NCBI RefSeq assembly: GCF_043789415.1
Contig: NZ_JBDLLW010000003.1
Coordinates: 248,001 to 312,000 of the forward strand
Direction: 5' to 3'
From: Renibacterium sp043789415
Lineage (GTDB): Bacteria > Actinomycetota > Actinomycetes > Actinomycetales > Micrococcaceae
Length of the DNA stretch: 64,000 bases
The notes beneath the pieces were generated by a model that ran no database searches, was not told where the DNA came from, and saw nothing but the letters and a program-made list of their open reading frames with translations. Shown piece after piece: positions 34,213 to 43,511 of this stretch. Both the position numbers and the translations under genes were made by a program. Position 1 is the first letter of the stretch; each line of letters starts with the position of its first letter.

Positions 34213-36852
34213 GTGACTGTCATTTCCAACGCTCTGGCCGACTTCAAGCTACTGGCAACTCCGATTGGCGCGGAACTCGATTCCGCTGATCCTGAGACTT
34301 GGGCTGAAGCCGATGATTGGCTTCCCGCAGTGGTTCCGGGCGGAGTCCATGAATCACTGCTTGCCGCTGGCACCATTGAGGATCCTTATTACGATCGCAA
34401 TGAGGCTTCAGTGCGCTGGATCGAAGAGCGGGATTGGTGGTTCCGCAGCAGTTTTGAAGGCCCCGCTGATCTCACCGCAGGCGAACGGCTCCGCCTGATC
34501 TTCCATGGGCTAGACACCGTGGTGGATATCTTCCTCAATGGCGAGTTGCTCGGTTCACACGAGAATATGTTCCGCCCCGCAATCTACGATGTCACCACCA
34601 AACTGCAACCGAAGAACACCCTGCTGCTCCGCTTCTCACCGCCGCTGCACGGCCTGGAGATCCCGAACGCGGTCATCTCGGAAATGACCCGTTTCGCTGA
34701 ACTCTCTGCCGCAATGGCTGGAACCGAAGCACCCGAAGAGGGTGCGGAAATGGCGAACCCGTTCTCCGAGATGCTTCCGCTGTCAACTCTGCGCCGAAAG
34801 GCAGCCTTCTCCTGGGGCTGGGATTTCGGCCCACGAATTCCTTCCATTGGCATTTGGCGCCCCGTCGAGTTGGTTCGCGAACAGCACGCGGTGATCACCT
34901 CGCACTTTGTCAGCACTGAGCAGGTCGATGCTGAAGCGCGAACGGCTAAGCTACGGCTCTCCGTGGAGGCAGATGTGCTGGATTCCAGCGGACCTCTCGC
35001 CGCTCAAATCACCCTTGTCTCCCCGAGCGGACAAGATACCAGCGTCAAATTCGAGTTGGCAGCCCTGAACGATAGAGCAGTGGGCAGCATAGAGCTCACG
35101 CTGAAGGACGTCGACCTTTGGTGGACTCATGATCTCGGCACTCCATCGCTGTACCAGGTGCAAGTCACCCTGTCCGAGAACGACGTCGAACTTCACCGAG
35201 TGGATGACCGAATCGGCATCCGCAGCATCACCCTCGATCGTCAGCCGGATACCGAGGGCGGCAACCTCTTCCGCTTCATCCTCAATGGCACTCCGATCTT
35301 CGCTCGGGGCGGGGCCTGGCTGCCCGCTAGCATGCTGGTCGGCTCGGTGACTCCGGAGCGCTACCGCGAACTCGTGCAGCGGGCGCACGACGGCAATATG
35401 AACATGCTGCGGGTCTGGGGTGGCGGCGTGTATGAGCACGATGCTTTCTATACCGCCTGCGACGAATTAGGCCTCCTGGTCTGGCAGGATTTCATGTTCG
35501 CCTGCATCGACTACCCGAGCGCGGATCCCCATCTACAAGCCGAAGTCGCCCTGGAAGCCGAGTACCAAGTGCGGCGGCTACGCAACCGGGCCTGCATCGC
35601 GCTCTGGTGCGGCAACAATGAAGTCCAAGCCCTGCACGGCGCCGCCTATCAGAACTACGAGCCCGGCGACTGGGGCTACGATTTCTTCTTCCGGATCCTC
35701 CCTGAAGCGGTTGAGAAATTCGGTGGCACCGTCGAGTACTGGCCCGGCAGCCCCTGGGGCGTAGCGGAGGCCGAAGGCTTTATGGCGGCCAATGGCGTCC
35801 TGGACGGGGATCGGCACGCTTGGGAAGTTTGGCACGGCATAAACCTCGGCCCAGAGAAGAAGGATTTCCCCACTCTCGGCGATGCCCGTCACTTCCGTCG
35901 TTACGCCGATGACTCGGGCAAATTCATCAGCGAGTTCGGCATTCATGCCTCCCCGGAGTTGAGCACTCTGCAGCGCTGGATCCCGGCCGAACAACTCTCG
36001 GTGCACAGCCCTTCCTTCGACGAGCACAACAAGGATCACCCCAAAGACAAGGGCGATGCGATGCTCGAAGTCATCACCGGGCTGCCTCAGGGCATCGAGC
36101 AATACGTCGATTTCACCATGGCGGTGCAAGCGGAGGGCCTGAAGTTCGGCATCGAACACTACCGGCGCCGTCAGCCCCATTGCAGCGGCACGCTGATCTG
36201 GCAGTTCAACGACGTCTGGCCCGGATTCAGCTGGTCGATCCTTGATTACGACGCCGTCCCCAAGGCCGGCTATTACTTCACCAAGCGGGTCTACGCCCCG
36301 GTGATCGCGAGCTTCCGTGACGATCAGAACGGCACTTTCGAGCTCTGGATCACCAACTCCGGACCGGAAACCGTCACGACCGAGGCAATCGTCTCGCTGG
36401 AGAACTTCGATGGCTCGGTGGATAGCCAGCAGACCATCAGTGTCACCGTGCACCCCGGGGAAAGCAGCTCGGTCTGGAGCATCGACGCCGCAACGATTCC
36501 CTCCACCACGAACCGCTATCTGCGGGTCGAGAGCCCGGATTCGGCTTTTCCGGTCAACCGCAAATTCCTCGCCGAGATCAAGGACCTGGAATTCGGCCCC
36601 TCGACCCTGGAGACCAAGATCGAGAGAACCGGACCGCACTCCGCTACCATCGAGCTGACCTCTCGTGGCTATAGCTATCTGGCGCGGGTGCTCTCTCCCG
36701 CACCAGGGGCGCGTTTCGACGACAACTACGTCGATCTGCGCGATGGCGAGGTGATTCGGATCCACCTCGATGGCCTGAACGAGGACTTCGATGTCTCCGG
36801 GCTGGTGGTGGCCAGCTACCCAGGAAGCCCCGCCGCAACGACTGCTTCCTGA
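34213..36852 (+). CDS. GH2 beta-mannosidase
   Basis: An 879-residue cytoplasmic glycoside hydrolase. Residues ~10-200 form the jelly-roll sugar-binding domain, then an Ig-like domain, a TIM barrel (~330-640) and C-terminal beta domains. Acid/base Glu470 lies in IALWCGNNEVQALHG and nucleophile Glu574 in FISEFGIHASPEL, both at the usual GH2 beta-mannosidase positions. It removes terminal beta-mannose from mannobiose, mannan or N-glycan cores. No signal peptide, so substrates must be imported, probably by the MFS protein before it. GTG start at 34213. Confidence 0.92.
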   Translation: MTVISNALADFKLLATPIGAELDSADPETWAEADDWLPAVVPGGVHESLLAAGTIEDPYYDRNEASVRWIEERDWWFRSSFEGPADLTAGERLRLIFHGLDTVVDIFLNGELLGSHENMFRPAIYDVTTKLQPKNTLLLRFSPPLHGLEIPNAVISEMTRFAELSAAMAGTEAPEEGAEMANPFSEMLPLSTLRRKAAFSWGWDFGPRIPSIGIWRPVELVREQHAVITSHFVSTEQVDAEARTAKLRLSVEADVLDSSGPLAAQITLVSPSGQDTSVKFELAALNDRAVGSIELTLKDVDLWWTHDLGTPSLYQVQVTLSENDVELHRVDDRIGIRSITLDRQPDTEGGNLFRFILNGTPIFARGGAWLPASMLVGSVTPERYRELVQRAHDGNMNMLRVWGGGVYEHDAFYTACDELGLLVWQDFMFACIDYPSADPHLQAEVALEAEYQVRRLRNRACIALWCGNNEVQALHGAAYQNYEPGDWGYDFFFRILPEAVEKFGGTVEYWPGSPWGVAEAEGFMAANGVLDGDRHAWEVWHGINLGPEKKDFPTLGDARHFRRYADDSGKFISEFGIHASPELSTLQRWIPAEQLSVHSPSFDEHNKDHPKDKGDAMLEVITGLPQGIEQYVDFTMAVQAEGLKFGIEHYRRRQPHCSGTLIWQFNDVWPGFSWSILDYDAVPKAGYYFTKRVYAPVIASFRDDQNGTFELWITNSGPETVTTEAIVSLENFDGSVDSQQTISVTVHPGESSSVWSIDAATIPSTTNRYLRVESPDSAFPVNRKFLAEIKDLEFGPSTLETKIERTGPHSATIELTSRGYSYLARVLSPAPGARFDDNYVDLRDGEVIRIHLDGLNEDFDVSGLVVASYPGSPAATTAS

Positions 36853-36928
36853 TCCGGGCCGCTGCACGTCGACGCCCTGAGGCTCGGCGTGCAGCACCCC
36901 GCACCCCCTACCCCGACGATGAGGCCCG

Positions 36929-37960
36929 ATGAGCACCCCGCACTCTTTCAATTCAACACCTGCAACACTGAGCCCTCTTGCCCTGGCCATCGATGTTGGA
37001 GGTACCAAAGTTGAGGCGGCACTGATCGACGACGCCGGGGCGGTCTTGGCAGGTTCCCGCCACCGCGCCCCCACCGGCAGCGGGAGCTCAAGAGAAGTCC
37101 TCGCCGATGCGGTGCGACGGGTGATCGACCAGACAATGGCGATAGCCCCGGTGGGAAGGGCCGTTGTCGGTGCCGGGATCGGCAGCGCCGGTCCGATCTC
37201 GATTCCCGATGGCACGGTGTCCCCCCTCAACCTGCCGAGCTGGCGGAACTATCCGCTGCACGAACTCGTGGCGCATCATTCAGGACTCGGTTCGGAACGC
37301 ACCGTGCTCCGACTCGACGGTCTGTGCATCTTGCTCGCCGAATACTGGCTCGGTGCTTTACGAGGCTACCGGAATGCGATGGGAATGGTGGTCTCCACCG
37401 GCATCGGCGGCGGGCTGATCCTGGAAGGCCGCTTGATCGGCGGACGATCAGGCAATGCCGGGCATATCGGTCAGCTGCAAGTGCGCTCCCACAGCGGAGC
37501 CGGCCGAGATCTCTCCAGCACCCTTGAAGGAATGGCCTCCGGACCGCGCATTGTGGACTGGGCCAGGCAGCACGGCTGGCCAGGCTCCACCGGTGAAGAG
37601 CTCGCCGCCGACTACCGGGAAGGGTCTCCTCTGGCGATCGCCGCCGTGCAGCGCTGCGCCAGGGCGATCGGCACTGCCATCGCTTCCGCGTCGGCGCTCC
37701 TCGATCTGGAAGCGGTGGCCATCGGCGGCGGTTTCGCCCGGATCACCCCTGATCTCTTCAGGATGATCCAGCTCGTGGTGGAGGACACCGCCGCGCTGGA
37801 TACGATCCGGGGTATCGACGTCGTGCCGGCCGCACTGGCAGATGAGGGCCCCTTGATCGGAGCAGCAGGGCTGGTGCACCGCAGCGATCTCTTGCCCAAT
37901 CACTCAGCTTCGGCGTCGCTGAATGAGATCGCCTCGAGCTTGGCGAGGGAAAGCATCTAG
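36929..37960 (+). CDS. ROK family sugar kinase without zinc-site cysteines
   Basis: A 343-residue ROK protein. The phosphate-binding ALAIDVGGTKVEAALIDDAG and the catalytic aspartate region (VLRLDGLCILLAEYW, GMVVSTGIGGGLILEGRLIG) are present, and the His of GNAGHIGQLQV is kept. However, the usual CxCGxxGCxE zinc motif is replaced by SHSGAGRDLSSTLEGMASG with no Cys. It would phosphorylate mannose, glucose or a related sugar released by the mannosidase. No HTH is present at the N-terminus, so it is a kinase rather than a ROK repressor. Confidence 0.82.
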   Translation: MSTPHSFNSTPATLSPLALAIDVGGTKVEAALIDDAGAVLAGSRHRAPTGSGSSREVLADAVRRVIDQTMAIAPVGRAVVGAGIGSAGPISIPDGTVSPLNLPSWRNYPLHELVAHHSGLGSERTVLRLDGLCILLAEYWLGALRGYRNAMGMVVSTGIGGGLILEGRLIGGRSGNAGHIGQLQVRSHSGAGRDLSSTLEGMASGPRIVDWARQHGWPGSTGEELAADYREGSPLAIAAVQRCARAIGTAIASASALLDLEAVAIGGGFARITPDLFRMIQLVVEDTAALDTIRGIDVVPAALADEGPLIGAAGLVHRSDLLPNHSASASLNEIASSLARESI

Positions 37961-37988
37961 TAAGCAGTAATACCCAAAAGAAATCAAT

Positions 37989-38002
37989 TATCGAAGACGA
38001 TA
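37989..38002. promoter_or_regulatory. palindrome upstream of the TetR gene
   Basis: TATCG-AAGA-CGATA lies 11 bases before the ATG at 38013, a candidate autoregulatory operator. TATCG/CGATA half-sites also resemble the TCGATTTAATCGA palindrome upstream of the alpha-mannosidase, although the spacing differs. Confidence 0.35.
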
Positions 38003-38012
38003 GGATGCCGAT

Positions 38013-38600
38013 ATGGGATTACGAGAACGAAAAGCTGTCCGAACCCGACAAACCATCCTCGAGGTGGGCTTCGAGTTCTTCACCCAGAAGGGCTACGACC
38101 GAACCACCATGGAGGAGATCGCAGAAAAAGCCGATATCAGTCTCTCCACCCTGTACCGGTACTTCCCCACCAAAGACCTGATCGTGTTAGATCCGATCAT
38201 CGGAGGCCTCGGCATGGTTCCGAGAATACTGGGGGACCGCCCAGCAGAGGAAAGCATTGAAGTGGCTCTGGGATACGCGCTGAAAGAGTATCTGCAGTTC
38301 TACGACGAAAACGCCGATCAGATCAACCAGCTCCGTGCGATTCTCGACACCACCACCCGCCCGCGCGCCCAGCTGTGGGACCTGCAGAATCAAGAAATTC
38401 AGTTGCTCGAAGAGGCGATCGCCCGTCGTTGCGGCGACAAGGTGAATAGCCTCTGGGTCTCCGCGGCTGCCCACGCCACTTCGATGATCTACGCCATCGC
38501 CATAGAGCACTCCCGCGATGGAAAGCGAAAGGCGACGGATATCGCCCATGAGCTCGACGTCATCCTTCGGTCAACTCCCGTGGTGATCCCCCGGCTTTGA
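38013..38600 (+). CDS. TetR family regulator of the mannoside operon
   Basis: A 195-residue regulator. The N-terminal HTH (RTRQTILEVGFEFFTQKGY, then TTMEEIAEKADISLSTLYRY) is typical TetR, and the C-terminal helical domain (~60-190) would bind an effector. It lies 52 bases after the kinase on the same strand. It probably represses the operon until a sugar signal arrives; the effector is not deducible. Confidence 0.88.
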   Translation: MGLRERKAVRTRQTILEVGFEFFTQKGYDRTTMEEIAEKADISLSTLYRYFPTKDLIVLDPIIGGLGMVPRILGDRPAEESIEVALGYALKEYLQFYDENADQINQLRAILDTTTRPRAQLWDLQNQEIQLLEEAIARRCGDKVNSLWVSAAAHATSMIYAIAIEHSRDGKRKATDIAHELDVILRSTPVVIPRL

Positions 38601-38664
38601 TCCCCTTCCGCCACGGACTACCTGTCATAGGGCACCCGAACCATCTTTGAATTAGGCTGTTCTC

Positions 38665-39183
38665 ATGCCCCCCAGCAGTTCTCCGCAAGTAGTCCCGGCG
38701 GCGGCTCAGCAGCCAGTCGCAATCTCCAATCTGGCTGCTTTTCTGCTCGGTTCCTGGCGCATTGAACGGACTCTGCTAGAACGCAGCACCGGCCAGCGGG
38801 GCGAGTTTCAGGGCGATCTGGAATTCAGTTCCAGCCATTCCGGCCTGCACTATCGGGAATCGGGCACCCTGCGCTGGGATGCTCCGCAAGAAGTCGGCTC
38901 AGCGCCGCGCGACCACCGAGTGCCCGTCAAACGGGACTACCTACTACGTGCCACGCCCGATCCGCGCGTGCTGGACTGGTATTTCGACTACGGCGATTAT
39001 TTTCATCAACTCGATCTGAGTTCGGGCCGCTGGCAAACTGAGCATCCTTGCTCAGCGGATCTGTATCGAGTGGACTACACGGTGCTCGACGCCGAGCACC
39101 TGCGAGTCATCTGGGAGGTCGCCGGCCCCCACAAGGATCAGCTCATCAGTTCCAGCTGGTCCCGGCTCAGTGCGAGTCCCTGA
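38665..39183 (+). CDS. DUF6314 family protein
   Basis: A 172-residue protein with the lipocalin-like beta-rich pattern of DUF6314: LLGSWRIERTLLERSTGQRG, HYRESGTLRWD, DWYFDYGDYFHQL and VDYTVLDAEHLRVIWEVAGP. Function unknown; the fold suggests binding a small ligand. Its 3' end overlaps the end of the convergent ABC exporter by 17 bases. Confidence 0.75.
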   Translation: MPPSSSPQVVPAAAQQPVAISNLAAFLLGSWRIERTLLERSTGQRGEFQGDLEFSSSHSGLHYRESGTLRWDAPQEVGSAPRDHRVPVKRDYLLRATPDPRVLDWYFDYGDYFHQLDLSSGRWQTEHPCSADLYRVDYTVLDAEHLRVIWEVAGPHKDQLISSSWSRLSASP

Positions 39184-41053
39184 CCTCAGCCGAACCGGAG
39201 GCGAACTGCGTCTCGTATAACTCGGTATAGCGGCCCTGCAACGCCAGCAGCTCGTCATGGCTGCCCCTTTCCAGCACCGCACCCCCCTCCACCACGAGAA
39301 TCTGATCCGCTTCGCGAATGGTGGAGAGCCGATGAGCGATCACAATCGCGGTGCGGCCTCGCAGCGCCTCGCCCAAGGCAGCCTGGACCGCGGCCTCATT
39401 GGTCGAGTCAAGCGCAGCGGTGGCCTCATCCAGGATCACTACGGCGGGCTGCACAAGAAGCAGTCTGGCGATCGTCAGCCGCTGCCTCTCACCCCCGGAG
39501 AGCCGATAGCCGCGCTCCCCGACCACGGTGTCCAGGCCGTCGGGCATGGCGGCAATCACGTCAGCGAGCCGCGCCCGGCGCAGCGCTGACCAGATGTCTT
39601 CCTCGCTGGCCTCAGGCTGGGCGAGCAGCAAATTGCCCCGAATGGAATCGTGGAACAAATGCCCGTCCTGAGTGACCATACTCAAAGAAGCTCGAAGCGA
39701 CTCAAAGGTGGTATCCCTGACATCCACCCCGCCGAGCCGCACTGCCCCGGAATCCACATCGTATAGCCGGGAGAGCAGCTGGGCGATCGTCGATTTTCCC
39801 GCTCCGGAGGATCCCACCAGGGCGATCGTCTGACCGGGTTCCGCGGTGAAACTCACACCGTGCAGCACTTCCTCGCCGCCGCGAGCATCCAGGATCGCCA
39901 CTTCCTCCAACGAGGCCAGCGAGACCTTATCCGCTGAGGGGTAACCGAACCGGACCGAATCGAATTCCACACTGAGCGGGCCTTCGGGCAGCGGCCGGGC
40001 ATCAGGCTTCTGCTGAATCAGCGGCTTCAGATCGAGGATCTCGAAAACCCTGGCGAAACTCACCAGGGCGCTCATCGTGTCCACCCTGGCACTCGCCAGC
40101 GCGGTGAGCGGCGCATAGAGCCGGGTGAGCAGCAGAGCCAACACGACGACGTCGCCCGCCGCCAGATCTCCACGCAGCGCGAAATAGCCGCCCAAACCAT
40201 AGACCAGGGCGAGCGCTAGGGCTGAGACCAGAGTGAGCGCGGTGACGAAGACGAATTGCATCATGGTGGTCCGCACGCCGATGTCGCGCACCAGGCTGGC
40301 CCGGACCTCGAACTCCCGGGATTCCTCAGCGGGTCTTCCGAAGAGCTTCACCAAAGTGGCCCCGGGAGCGGAGAATCGCTCGGTCATCTGGATGCTCATA
40401 CTGGCATTGAGATTGACCGACTCCTTGCGCAGCCCAGCCACCTTACGGCCGAACCGGCGCGCCGGCAGTAAGAAAATGGGCAGCAGCAGCAAAGCGATCA
40501 CGGTGACCTGCCAGGACGTTCCGAGCATCACGATCAGGGTCAGCACCAGGGTGACCAGATTGCTCACGATCCCGGAGAGCGTGCCGCTGAAGGCCTGCTG
40601 CGCTCCGATCACGTCGTTGTTCAGCCGGCTCACCAAAGCACCGGTACGGGTCCGAGTAAAGAAGGCGATCGGCATTTTCTGCACGTGGTCGAAGACCTTG
40701 GTCCGCAGGTCGAGGATGACGTCCTCTCCGAGTCTGGAGGAGAGCCAGCGCACCAATAGGCCCACCCCGGCGTCGAGTAAGGCGACCAGCGCGATCAGTG
40801 CCGAAAGAGTGAGAATCAACTGCAGATCGGTGCGAGCCACAATGGCGTTCACGATCTGTCCCGCAAGCAAGGGGGTAGCCACCGCAATGAACGCCGAAGC
40901 CACCGAGAGCGCCACGAAAATCACCAGCCGCCAGCGATACGGTCCGGCGAAGGCGAAGGTTCGCTTCAGGGTGTCTTTCTTGATGCCGCCATCGTCGTCC
41001 TTGGCACTCGCGGTGCTCCACAACGAATGCCACGCGGCATTTTCCATACTCAA
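39167..41053 (-). CDS. ABC exporter, fused membrane and ATPase domains
   Basis: A 628-residue exporter of the MsbA/LmrA type: six membrane helices (~30-330) and an ATPase domain (~350-610). Walker A is GSSGAGKST, the signature LSGGERQR, and Walker B VVILDEATAALD with the catalytic Glu, so both sites would be canonical in a homodimer, unlike the pair at 9.9-13.7 kb. Substrate unknown (lipid, peptide or drug). TTG at 41053 has GGGGA seven bases upstream; ATG at 41047 is an alternative two codons later. Confidence 0.9.
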   Translation of the reverse strand: MSMENAAWHSLWSTASAKDDDGGIKKDTLKRTFAFAGPYRWRLVIFVALSVASAFIAVATPLLAGQIVNAIVARTDLQLILTLSALIALVALLDAGVGLLVRWLSSRLGEDVILDLRTKVFDHVQKMPIAFFTRTRTGALVSRLNNDVIGAQQAFSGTLSGIVSNLVTLVLTLIVMLGTSWQVTVIALLLLPIFLLPARRFGRKVAGLRKESVNLNASMSIQMTERFSAPGATLVKLFGRPAEESREFEVRASLVRDIGVRTTMMQFVFVTALTLVSALALALVYGLGGYFALRGDLAAGDVVVLALLLTRLYAPLTALASARVDTMSALVSFARVFEILDLKPLIQQKPDARPLPEGPLSVEFDSVRFGYPSADKVSLASLEEVAILDARGGEEVLHGVSFTAEPGQTIALVGSSGAGKSTIAQLLSRLYDVDSGAVRLGGVDVRDTTFESLRASLSMVTQDGHLFHDSIRGNLLLAQPEASEEDIWSALRRARLADVIAAMPDGLDTVVGERGYRLSGGERQRLTIARLLLVQPAVVILDEATAALDSTNEAAVQAALGEALRGRTAIVIAHRLSTIREADQILVVEGGAVLERGSHDELLALQGRYTELYETQFASGSAEVRDSH

Positions 41054-41105
41054 AGCGAGGTCCCCATCTCTTTCGGCACAATCAGTAAGGTAGCGCGAAA
41101 TACTG

Positions 41106-41133
41106 ACAGTTTGTTCCTAAAACTCCGAACTGT
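41106..41133. promoter_or_regulatory. inverted repeat upstream of the amino-acid ABC importer
   Basis: ACAGTT (41106-41111) / AACTGT (41128-41133), with outer TGACA/TGTCA, in the divergent promoter region between the ABC exporter and the importer. It may be an operator or a small hairpin. Confidence 0.35.
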
Positions 41134-41238
41134 ATTGTCATCAGAAGAAATAGAACTGCGGGTTCTGAACGTTTGTGCTGATAATGTCGCACGCTGAGCC
41201 TTAGAATCCAGCTGGCTTACAACCGAAAAGGATGATCG

Positions 41239-42036
41239 ATGAAACGCGGAAAAGTTCTGGCCGTCGGCCTGCTGCTCAGCCTCGGATTGGCTGTGGCCGG
41301 ATGTTCCAGCAGCCCTGCCGATGGTGCTGATCATTCGCTGAGCGATGTCACCAGCAAAGGCGAGCTGGTCATCGCCACCGAGGGGACCTACAAGCCGTTC
41401 AGCTACCATGAGGGCGGCTCCGGTTCGCTGACCGGTTACGACGTCGAGGTCGCCGAGGCAGTGGCGGCCAAACTCGGCGTCAAAGCCAAATTCCAGGAGA
41501 CCCAGTTCGACGGTATCTTCGCGGGCCTGGATGCCAAGCGCTTTGACGTGATCGCCAACCAGATCTCGATCAACCCAGATCGGCAGAAGAAGTATGATTT
41601 CTCCGCCCCTTACACCGTCTCGGCGGGGGTGATCGTGACCAAGCAGAGCAATGATTCGATCAAGAGCTTCGATGACCTCAAGGGCAAGACGACCGCACAA
41701 TCACTGACCAGTAACTGGTACAAGCTGGCTCAGCAGAGCGGTGCAACCGTGCAATCAGTGGAAGGCTGGGCGCAGTCCGTGGCCCTGTTGCAGCAGGATC
41801 GAGTGGACGCCGTCGTCAACGATAAGCTCACTTACCTGGACTTCGTGAAGAACACCCCGAATGCCGGACTGAAGATCGCGGCGGAGACCACGGACAAGTC
41901 CGAGAGCGCCTTCGCTCTCCGCAAGGGGTCCACCGCCTTGAGTGAGGCGATCAACAAGGCGCTCACCGAGCTGGCTTCGGACGGCACGCTGAGCAAGCTC
42001 TCGAAAAAATACTTTGACGCCGACGTTTCCAAGTAG
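41239..42036 (+). CDS. polar amino-acid ABC importer, substrate-binding lipoprotein
   Basis: A 265-residue SBP_bac_3 family protein. The signal peptide ends in the lipobox AVAGCSSSPAD. The mature part starts VTSKGELVIATEGTYKPFSY, the standard opening of amino-acid binders, and ends LSEAINKALTELASDGTLSK and LSKKYFDAD. The most similar classes bind cystine or other polar amino acids. AAAGGATGATCG precedes the ATG. First gene of a three-gene importer operon. Confidence 0.88.
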   Translation: MKRGKVLAVGLLLSLGLAVAGCSSSPADGADHSLSDVTSKGELVIATEGTYKPFSYHEGGSGSLTGYDVEVAEAVAAKLGVKAKFQETQFDGIFAGLDAKRFDVIANQISINPDRQKKYDFSAPYTVSAGVIVTKQSNDSIKSFDDLKGKTTAQSLTSNWYKLAQQSGATVQSVEGWAQSVALLQQDRVDAVVNDKLTYLDFVKNTPNAGLKIAAETTDKSESAFALRKGSTALSEAINKALTELASDGTLSKLSKKYFDADVSK

Positions 42037-42063
42037 TCCCCGGCAGGCAGGCTAGGCTGAACC

Positions 42064-42723
42064 ATGACATGGGACCTGATCTGGAGTTCGCTCGGGCCGA
42101 TTTTGCTCGGTGCGGTGCGGGCGACCATACCGCTGGCCCTGGCGTCTTTCGTGCTGGGATTGATCATCGCGCTACTTGTCGCACTAATGCGGCTCAGCCG
42201 AAATCCAGTGGTTTCGGGCATCGGGCGCTTCTATATCTCGATTATTCGCGGCACACCCCTGCTCGTGCAGCTCTTCGTGATCTTCTACGGTCTGCCCAGT
42301 ATCGGGCTCAAGCTTGAGCCGTGGCCCAGCGCCATCATTGCGCTTTCGCTCAATGTCGGTGGTTATGCGGCCGAAGTGATCCGGGCGGCGATCCTCTCGG
42401 TTCCCAAGGGGCAGTGGGAGGCCGGCCATATGATCGGCATGTCCCGCTCACTGACTCTGCGGCGGATCATCCTGCCTCAGGCGGCCCGGGTCTCTTTGCC
42501 ACCGCTGTCCAATACCTTCATCTCATTGGTCAAGGACACCTCACTCGCCTCACTGATCCTGGTCACCGAGCTATTCCGAGAAGCCCAGCAGATCGCTTCG
42601 GTGGATGGTGAGTTCATGACGCTGTATCTGGAAGCAGCCGTGGTGTACTGGCTGATCTGCCTTGTGCTCTCCACCATCCAGTCCGCACTGGAAAAGAGAT
42701 TGGATCGCTATGTCGCCCACTGA
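42064..42723 (+). CDS. polar amino-acid ABC importer, permease
   Basis: A 219-residue HisM-type permease with about five membrane helices. It has the EAA loop: SVPKGQWEAGHMIGMSRSLT, then LRRIILPQAARVSLPPL, which contacts the ATPase. It follows the binding protein by 27 bases and overlaps the ATPase gene by 14 bases. Single permease, so a homodimer is expected. Confidence 0.92.
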   Translation: MTWDLIWSSLGPILLGAVRATIPLALASFVLGLIIALLVALMRLSRNPVVSGIGRFYISIIRGTPLLVQLFVIFYGLPSIGLKLEPWPSAIIALSLNVGGYAAEVIRAAILSVPKGQWEAGHMIGMSRSLTLRRIILPQAARVSLPPLSNTFISLVKDTSLASLILVTELFREAQQIASVDGEFMTLYLEAAVVYWLICLVLSTIQSALEKRLDRYVAH

Positions 42724-43492
42724 TTCTCAGCCTCAGGCAGCGGAAGTCGTATTGCAGGTCTCCGGGCTGCACAAGGCATTCGGCTCCAACGAGGTGCTCA
42801 AAGGCGTTGATCTGGAGGTCCGGAGAGGCTCGGTGGTGGCCCTAATCGGCCCCTCCGGCTCGGGGAAGACCACGGTGCTCAGGTCTTTGAACGGGCTGGA
42901 GACTCCCGACGGCGGGACCGTTACGATCGGCGCGACCACCGTGGACTTCTCGGCGTCCCGAGGCAAGCGGGAACTGGATCAGCTAAGAGACCGCTCCGCG
43001 ATGGTCTTCCAGCATTACAATCTGTTCCCCCATATGACGGTTCTGCAGAACATCCTGGAAGGCCCGGTGCAGGTCCAGAAGCGACCTCGGGCTGAGGTCA
43101 GCGCCGAGGCCGAAGTGCTGCTGGACCGGGTGGGCCTGCTGGCGAAAAAGGACGCCTATCCCTTCGAACTCTCCGGTGGACAGCAGCAACGAGTCGGCAT
43201 TGTGCGCGCCCTCGCCCTCAAACCGCAGCTACTGCTCTTCGACGAACCGACGTCCGCGCTCGATCCTGAGCTGGTGGGCGATGTGCTCGCCGTGATCAAG
43301 GAACTGGCGGAGGAACGCTGGACCATGGTGATCGTCACCCATGAGTTGGCTTTTGCCCGGCAGACCGCGGACGAAGTGGTCTTCATGGACGGCGGAGTCA
43401 TCGTGGAACGCGGCCCCGCCGCTCAGCTGCTGAGCGCACCTCGCGAACCGCGCACTCAGCAGTTCCTCCAGAGAGTGCTGCACAACTACTGA
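42710..43492 (+). CDS. polar amino-acid ABC importer, ATPase
   Basis: A 260-residue ABC ATPase of the GlnQ/TcyN class: Walker A GPSGSGKTT, Q-loop MVFQHYNLFPHMTVLQNI, signature LSGGQQQRV, Walker B LLLFDEPTSALDPELV. It energises import through the adjacent permease. The ATG at 42710 is preferred over in-frame starts further up, because the family N-terminus (VVLQVSGLHKAFG) begins soon after it. Confidence 0.93.
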   Translation: MSPTDSQPQAAEVVLQVSGLHKAFGSNEVLKGVDLEVRRGSVVALIGPSGSGKTTVLRSLNGLETPDGGTVTIGATTVDFSASRGKRELDQLRDRSAMVFQHYNLFPHMTVLQNILEGPVQVQKRPRAEVSAEAEVLLDRVGLLAKKDAYPFELSGGQQQRVGIVRALALKPQLLLFDEPTSALDPELVGDVLAVIKELAEERWTMVIVTHELAFARQTADEVVFMDGGVIVERGPAAQLLSAPREPRTQQFLQRVLHNY

Positions 43493-43511
43493 GTGCGGGG
43501 TTTCCGGTGGC

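Noticed and set aside
35578..37230. Long antisense open frame over the beta-mannosidase and ROK genes
   Set aside because: It mirrors two strongly supported genes on the other strand and resembles no family; open antisense frames are expected at this base composition.
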